64,000 bases of DNA, from assembly GCA_963666535.1 (NCBI GenBank), contig OY762913.1, positions 3,162,001-3,226,000 of the forward strand, given 5' to 3'. Numbering within the stretch: position 1 is the first letter of the stretch; each line of letters opens with the position of its first letter. Position numbers and translations under genes: made by a program. Source of the stretch: G963666535 sp963666535. Its GTDB lineage: Bacteria > Bacillota > Clostridia > Oscillospirales > Oscillospiraceae. Below are positions 59,499-64,000 of this stretch, in pieces. The notes under the pieces were generated by a model. The model was not told where the DNA came from, searched no databases, and saw nothing but the letters and a program-made list of their open reading frames with translations.

Positions 59499-60947
59499 AT
59501 GGAGGAATTTAAGCTGTACATCAACGGTGAATGGGTTGAGACAAAGAGTGGCAAGATCATTGATGATATCAATCCTGCTGATCACTCTGTTGTTGCAAAA
59601 ATCCATACCGCCGGTCCCGACGAGACAGAAGCTGCCATTGCTGCCGCTCACGCCGCGTTCCCCGCTTGGGCTGCCATGTTGGCTGCTGACCGTGAAAAAC
59701 TGCTTTTGAATGCTGCCGATTATATGGAAGCCAACCTCCAAAAATTTGCCACCTATCTGATTAACGAGAGCGGCTCCTGCTTCATGAAAGCAATGGACGA
59801 AGTTGGCCAAAGCGTCAATATATTCCGTGGAGCGGCCGGCGAGTGCCGCAGAATTGAAGGCGGCGTTTGCCCTCCTGAGGCCGACGGCCAGCTCAACATC
59901 TATATTCGCAAGCCACTGGGCGTCATCGGCGGTATCGCCCCCTTCAACTATCCCTTGCTGCTTGCGTTGAACAAGGTAGCTCTGGCAATGGCCGCCGGCA
60001 ACACCTTTGTCCTAAAGCCTGCTTCCGACACCCCCATTTCCGGCGCAATTATCGCTGAATGCTGCGGTGCTGCTGGTATTCCCGCCGGTGTCTTCAACGT
60101 AATTCCCGGTGCCGGCACCGTTGTCGGCAGCGCGCTGGTACAAGATCCCCGCGTACGTATGGTAACCTTTACCGGTTCCACCTCGGTCGGCATAGGGATC
60201 GGCCGTGAGTGTGCATCACACATGAAGCGCTCCACTTTGGAAATGGGCGGCAAGAACCCCATGATTGTGCTCAAGGACTTTGATGTGGATCAGGCCGTCT
60301 CCATCGCTGCGTTTGGCGCCTTCTTTCATCAGGGTCAAATCTGCATGTGCACCAGCCGTATCATCGTGGAAGCACCAATCTATGACGCATTCTGTGAAAA
60401 GCTGGCTGCAAAGGCGCAGAAACTGAAAATGGGCGATCCCCACGATCCCGGCTCCATTATCGGGCCCCTGATCAATGACAAGCATTATGTGGTTTTGGAC
60501 GAGCACATCCGGGATGCAACGGAAAAGGGCGGCCGTCTGCTGTGCGGCGGCAACCACCAGGGTGCATTCTATGAGGCCTCTGTCCTGGTTGATGTCACGC
60601 CGAATATGAATGTGTTCCATGAGGAAAGCTTTGGCCCGCTGGTCAGCGTTGTCTGTGCAAAAGATGCAGAAGATGCGCTAAAACTGTGCAATGACAATGC
60701 CTATGGCCTGTCCAGTTCTCTGCTGACTTATGATATGCGCCTGGCTCTGACCATGGCTCCCCGTATGGAGGCCGGCATGGTCCACGTCAATGATACAACC
60801 GTCACGGGCTCCCGCCGTGCGCCTTTCGGCGGCGTCAAGAATTCTGGTCTTGGACGTGAAGACAGCCACTTCTCCATTGAAGAGTTTACCGAGCTGCAGT
60901 GGATCACTTACCAGACGCAGCCCCTCTTCTATCCTACGGAACTGTAA
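59499..60947 (+). CDS. Aldehyde dehydrogenase
   Basis: A 482-aa NAD(P)-dependent oxidase of aldehydes to acids. The catalytic Cys lies in QICMCTSRI and the general base Glu in LEMGGKNP; GSTSVG is the cofactor region. The nearest named groups are benzaldehyde, vanillin and salicylaldehyde dehydrogenases, suiting the alcohol dehydrogenase before it. Which substrate is used is not known. A clear ribosome site (GGAAAGG) precedes the ATG. Confidence 0.92.
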   Translation: MEEFKLYINGEWVETKSGKIIDDINPADHSVVAKIHTAGPDETEAAIAAAHAAFPAWAAMLAADREKLLLNAADYMEANLQKFATYLINESGSCFMKAMDEVGQSVNIFRGAAGECRRIEGGVCPPEADGQLNIYIRKPLGVIGGIAPFNYPLLLALNKVALAMAAGNTFVLKPASDTPISGAIIAECCGAAGIPAGVFNVIPGAGTVVGSALVQDPRVRMVTFTGSTSVGIGIGRECASHMKRSTLEMGGKNPMIVLKDFDVDQAVSIAAFGAFFHQGQICMCTSRIIVEAPIYDAFCEKLAAKAQKLKMGDPHDPGSIIGPLINDKHYVVLDEHIRDATEKGGRLLCGGNHQGAFYEASVLVDVTPNMNVFHEESFGPLVSVVCAKDAEDALKLCNDNAYGLSSSLLTYDMRLALTMAPRMEAGMVHVNDTTVTGSRRAPFGGVKNSGLGREDSHFSIEEFTELQWITYQTQPLFYPTEL

Positions 60948-60997
60948 GTACCAAAATTGTACCGACTAAGGTATAAAATGAAAAGGGTGTATTGATT

Positions 60998-61795
60998 ATG
61001 AGCATTCCTGCAATTACCAGTATGAAACGTGCATTTGATTTAACCGGTCAAAACGTCGTGATCACCGGCGGCAATGGTGGTCTCGGTCTGGCTTGTGCTC
61101 TGGCTATGGCGGAACAAGGCGCGAACATTGCCATTCTGTGCCGCAATACGGCAAAGGCCGCTGATGCTCTGGAACAGCTGAAGCCCTTCGGCGGTAAGTA
61201 TGAAAGCTTCGCATGCGACATCACCAGCCTGCCCAGCTGCAAGGCCGCGGTTGACGCTGTCTGCGCCTGCTTCGGCAACATTGACATTCTGATCAACAAC
61301 GCCGGTGTTTCCTGCTTCAACGAGCTGTTGGACATGGATGAAGAGTTGTCCGACTGGTACAACGTCCTCAACACCGACCTGAACGGCACCGTCCATATGA
61401 CCTATTATGTTGGCAAAAAGATGCGCGACGCCGGCAAGGGCGGCAGCATCATCAATATTTCTTCCAACGCTGCGTTCATTGTCAACAAAACGCAGCCCAT
61501 GAGTCCCTACAGCACGGCCAAGGCGGGTGTCTGCCACTTCACCCACTGCATGGCGGTGGAACTGGGTAAGCACAACATTCGCTGCAACGCGATCGCCCCG
61601 GGCTTTGTCAATACCGAGCTGTCCCATTTCATCCCAGAGGATCAGTTCACCTACATCAATAATCAGATGCCGCTGCATCGTTTTGGTGAGCCCATCGAGG
61701 TTGGCGCCATGGCGGTCTATCTGGCTTCTCCCGCCGCTGCCAACGTTACGGGTACGGTCAATGTCATTGATGGCGGTTACATCCTCTCCTGCTAA
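60998..61795 (+). CDS. Short-chain dehydrogenase/reductase
   Basis: A 265-aa SDR with the cofactor loop TGGNGGLG, NNAG (ILINNAGVS) and the catalytic Ser (ISSNAAF) and Tyr-x3-Lys (YSTAK). The C-terminus IDGGYILSC is standard. It probably oxidises or reduces a hydroxy or keto intermediate linked to the alcohol/aldehyde pair. It lies 50 bp after the aldehyde dehydrogenase with AAAAGGGTG before ATG 60998. Confidence 0.9.
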   Translation: MSIPAITSMKRAFDLTGQNVVITGGNGGLGLACALAMAEQGANIAILCRNTAKAADALEQLKPFGGKYESFACDITSLPSCKAAVDAVCACFGNIDILINNAGVSCFNELLDMDEELSDWYNVLNTDLNGTVHMTYYVGKKMRDAGKGGSIINISSNAAFIVNKTQPMSPYSTAKAGVCHFTHCMAVELGKHNIRCNAIAPGFVNTELSHFIPEDQFTYINNQMPLHRFGEPIEVGAMAVYLASPAAANVTGTVNVIDGGYILSC

Positions 61796-61814
61796 TTTAC
61801 ACCTGCTGAACAAA

Positions 61815-61860
61815 ACAACAGGAAGGCCCGGAATCATATGATTCCGGGCCTTCCTGTTGT
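61815..61860. terminator. 46-bp perfect palindrome between convergent genes
   Basis: Arms 61815-61837 and 61838-61860 are exact complements with no spacer (centre CATATG). It lies 19 bases after the SDR stop and 25 bases before the stop of the convergent MBL-fold gene. Probably a bidirectional terminator. Confidence 0.8.
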
Positions 61861-61885
61861 GAATATGGAGAAAAGCAGATCTGGC

Positions 61886-62779
61886 TTAGTCCTTCCACGC
61901 GGTGCGGAACTTCATCCAGGAGGGATCGGGATCTTCATTCCAGGACCAGTCTCTGCCGCCCTTGAACACTTCTGCGTTCATCTCATCGCTGAGCATGATC
62001 AGGCTTGCTTTGGGGAAGCGCTTGATCATATTGTAGAAAAACTCGCTGTTGGTCTTGCTGTTTTCGATTTCTTTCTCTGTCGCAACCAGGTAGTCCTTGG
62101 TAAACTTCAAGCCACTGACATCCAGCGGGGAGCCTTCCTTCATATGGCCAGGGATCACCACATCGGGTTCCAGTGCATAGATGCCCTCGATATCCTTCTG
62201 CCACAGAACACGCTGCTCCTTGTTCACCTCACAGGTAAAGGGATGCGCCTGGTTAAAGACAACGTCGGAGCAGATAACAGTCTTGATGGAGGGAACCCAG
62301 ACAATGGTGTTCCACATCAGGTCGCCCATGCAGCGGATGATTTCCAGACGCTCGCCTTCCAGCTCGATATAATCCTGATTCAGGGGTTCGAGACGTGCGC
62401 ATTGCTTGCGGCACAGGTTCTGTTCGCCGATGAGTTCCGTCCACTCATCCAGCTTGGGCTGATACTGATGGTTGTACAGCGTGCAGACAGCGGGAACGGC
62501 ATAGCACTTTGCATTTGGGAAGGCCTCGCTGATCTCGCCCATGCCCCAGTAGTGGTCAGGATGTGCATGAGTTGCGTAGATTGCGGTCAGATTCAGGCCG
62601 GTTTCCAGAATCTCGGCAATCACACGATGCGCATTTGCACGAGTCCACTGCGTATCGATCAGAACGCAGTCTTTCTGCCCCATAACAATGGCAGAAGTGA
62701 CGTTAAAAGCATCTTCAGAGGATACAAAGACTTTCGTAGACAGCTTGCCTGGACCATGAGTGGTCGTAATGACTTCCAT
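61886..62779 (-). CDS. MBL-fold metallo-hydrolase
   Basis: A 297-aa metallo-beta-lactamase-fold hydrolase. The metal motif HxHxDH is HAHPDHYWG, further ligands lie in CSDVVF and IPGHM. Other members are thioesterases, lactonases, glyoxalases or oxidoreductases, so the substrate is not known. It is encoded convergently to the dehydrogenase operon and next to the LysR gene; a role in that pathway is likely (inference). Confidence 0.9.
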   Translation of the reverse strand: MEVITTTHGPGKLSTKVFVSSEDAFNVTSAIVMGQKDCVLIDTQWTRANAHRVIAEILETGLNLTAIYATHAHPDHYWGMGEISEAFPNAKCYAVPAVCTLYNHQYQPKLDEWTELIGEQNLCRKQCARLEPLNQDYIELEGERLEIIRCMGDLMWNTIVWVPSIKTVICSDVVFNQAHPFTCEVNKEQRVLWQKDIEGIYALEPDVVIPGHMKEGSPLDVSGLKFTKDYLVATEKEIENSKTNSEFFYNMIKRFPKASLIMLSDEMNAEVFKGGRDWSWNEDPDPSWMKFRTAWKD

Positions 62780-62875
62780 ATAAAATTTCTCCTTTATAAA
62801 AATGTGTTTTCAGAAATTGAATTTACATCTTCTAGTCATCATTATACCAATGGTCACACTTGCTTGAAAATAAGT

Positions 62876-62924
62876 AATAACTTGCACCCTGAAAGTAATT
62901 GTTGCTTTCAGGGTGCAAGTTATT
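62876..62924 (-). terminator. Terminator of the LysR gene
   Basis: A 20-bp stem (62876-62895 with 62905-62924) with a 9-base loop directly after the LysR stop codon; the minus strand shows T-rich flanks. It separates LysR from the MBL gene. Confidence 0.7.
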
Positions 62925-62925
62925 T

Positions 62926-63834
62926 TTAAAGCGCATCTTCCATTTTGTGGTTTACATCTACATGCTGTAAAACGTATTTCTTAAACGCTCGTCCGCCGGA
63001 AGACAGGTTTCTGCCGCGATGCTGAATCAGATGAATGGTCCAGTTCAGTTCCTGTTCTTCAAAGGGAATCGCAACTACGTTGGGGTTGTCAAAAATTTTG
63101 CATACAGAGCGCAAACTAATTCCGATTCCCAGGTTCTGCGCCACCAGACGGTAGATAGCGCTGGTTTCTGACGCCTTGAAGCTGATGCGTGGTTCAAAGC
63201 CACGATCTGCGCAGCACTTCATCAATGTCTGGGTGTTTTTGAATTTGTCGTTCATGGCCAAAATGTCAAATTCTTTGAGAAGGTCCACCGAAACCGATGA
63301 CATTTCTGCCAGCGGAGAATCCTTATGGACCAGAAGGCAGGTGGTGGTGTGGATCAATTCCCAGTGGCAAAACTGTTCCTCGTTGATGGGACCAATCGCA
63401 AACCCAAGTTCCGCCATCCCCTGCTCCACTGCAATATCACAGTCATTATCTGAATATTCTGTAATATGTATGTGATACTGGGGATTTTCCTGTCCGAAGT
63501 GATGTGCCAAGCCGCCGGCCACTTCCGGCGCCGCACCATAGGCAGCCGCAATCTTAATATTCAGCTTTTGGTTTTCCGTGGATTGCTTGTAGTAGCCCTC
63601 TACTTCATCCATATTCGCCACAATTTCCTGGGCGTAGGGCAGAAGATGCTGCCCGGCTTCCGACAATGTGATACCGGTCGGAGTCCGGATAAACAGCTGA
63701 CAGGAGAGTTCAGCTTCCAGGCGGAGCAACGATACATTTAATCCCTGGGCGGAAATATAGTTCTTCCGTGCTGCGCAGGAAAAGCTTCCGTGCTCATAAA
63801 CCTGCAGGAAATATCGCAGCTGTTTAATATCCAT
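62926..63834 (-). CDS. LysR-family transcriptional regulator
   Basis: A 302-aa regulator: N-terminal winged helix (MDIKQLRYFLQVYEHGSFS and ISAQGLNVSLLRLEAELSCQLFIRT, in outline) and a periplasmic-binding-like effector domain. It is placed at the end of the dehydrogenase/MBL block and probably activates it in response to a substrate-like acid or aldehyde. The first residues are typical, so ATG 63834 is the likely start, with AGGGAGGTGA just before it. Confidence 0.92.
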   Translation of the reverse strand: MDIKQLRYFLQVYEHGSFSCAARKNYISAQGLNVSLLRLEAELSCQLFIRTPTGITLSEAGQHLLPYAQEIVANMDEVEGYYKQSTENQKLNIKIAAAYGAAPEVAGGLAHHFGQENPQYHIHITEYSDNDCDIAVEQGMAELGFAIGPINEEQFCHWELIHTTTCLLVHKDSPLAEMSSVSVDLLKEFDILAMNDKFKNTQTLMKCCADRGFEPRISFKASETSAIYRLVAQNLGIGISLRSVCKIFDNPNVVAIPFEEQELNWTIHLIQHRGRNLSSGGRAFKKYVLQHVDVNHKMEDAL

Positions 63835-64000
63835 GAAATCACCTCCCTTTTGCCGAAAAATGAACTATTTTGTCTATATTGCAATTAATTATATAACTAA
63901 TTATATATGGGTGTAAAGGTCTTTTGCGAGATTCATATAAATGTTGCTTATAATCAACAAATTATTGATGTAACTTTGCATCGCCTGAAATCAGCATTTT
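63835..64000. promoter_or_regulatory. AT-rich region upstream of the LysR gene
   Basis: Repeated TAATTATATAACTAATTATATAT (63886-63908, in outline) forms near-palindromes of the T-N11-A kind bound by LysR proteins, probably for autoregulation. A -10-like element is likely but no definite pair is seen. No gene begins before the window end. Confidence 0.4.

Overview
The window looks like a chromosomal piece from a strictly anaerobic Clostridia-type Firmicute, plausibly a gut or fermenter Oscillospirales member. Family and genus cannot be fixed from sequence alone. The evidence is an acpP-acc-fab operon that uses the FMN enoyl reductase FabK, an eight-subunit F-type ATP synthase operon with an AtpI-like protein, superoxide reductase, Feo iron uptake, PocR/AraC and PucR regulators, corrinoid methyltransferase machinery with its reductive activator, and Hcp/rubredoxin. 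No tRNA, rRNA or CRISPR array was seen.

Layout. 1-7,115: fatty-acid operon on the minus strand (acpP, accB, accC, accD, accA, fabH, fabK, fabD, fabG cut by the window edge), with a sigma-A promoter, a perfect palindromic operator at its start and a terminator-like hairpin after acpP. 7,490-7,950: one orphan Ser-rich ORF and a long hairpin. 8,016-15,195: atp operon (minus) with promoter and terminator. 15,660-16,049: desulfoferrodoxin. 16,443-25,652 (locus A): TRAP transporter M-P-Q on minus, divergent to a fucose-isomerase-fold enzyme, an ACP-like protein, a SufS-type cysteine desulfurase and SufE, then a convergent PucR-type regulator. 26,134-29,211: feoA-feoA-feoB-FeoB-associated protein behind DtxR-like boxes. 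29,287-31,687: a Cys-periodic collagen-like protein and a DEAD-box helicase. 31,854-36,179: ferredoxin, COG0523 GTPase and a UroD-thioredoxin fusion, divergent from a PocR/AraC regulator. 36,339-37,094: GNAT. 37,430-46,827 (locus B): a second PucR paralogue, a second TRAP M-P-Q, then UroD-type methyltransferase, corrinoid protein, RACE activator and DUF2284 protein. 46,955-49,785: old-yellow-enzyme-type reductase and its divergent TetR. 50,092-54,074: DUF169 protein, a decayed stretch with a truncated deacetylase, a large serine recombinase with a small partner, and a truncated DUF2798 gene. 54,183-57,824: Crp/Fnr regulator divergent to ferredoxin, cupin, rubredoxin, Hcp. 58,269-63,834: alcohol dehydrogenase, aldehyde dehydrogenase, SDR, MBL-fold protein and LysR regulator.

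How it may fit together (inference). Loci A and B are built from a duplicated PucR + TRAP module whose catabolic cargo differs. Locus B and the UroD-thioredoxin cluster look like corrinoid-dependent methyl transfer, for example O-demethylation of methoxylated compounds, with RACE keeping the corrinoid reduced. The ADH/ALDH/SDR block and the OYE-type reductase would suit handling of side chains or unsaturated acids. Locus A, which pairs a carbohydrate-isomerase fold with SufS, SufE and an ACP-like protein but no SufBCD scaffold, is the strongest candidate for an undescribed pathway. Many convergent gene pairs are separated by unusually long perfect palindromes that probably act as bidirectional terminators.
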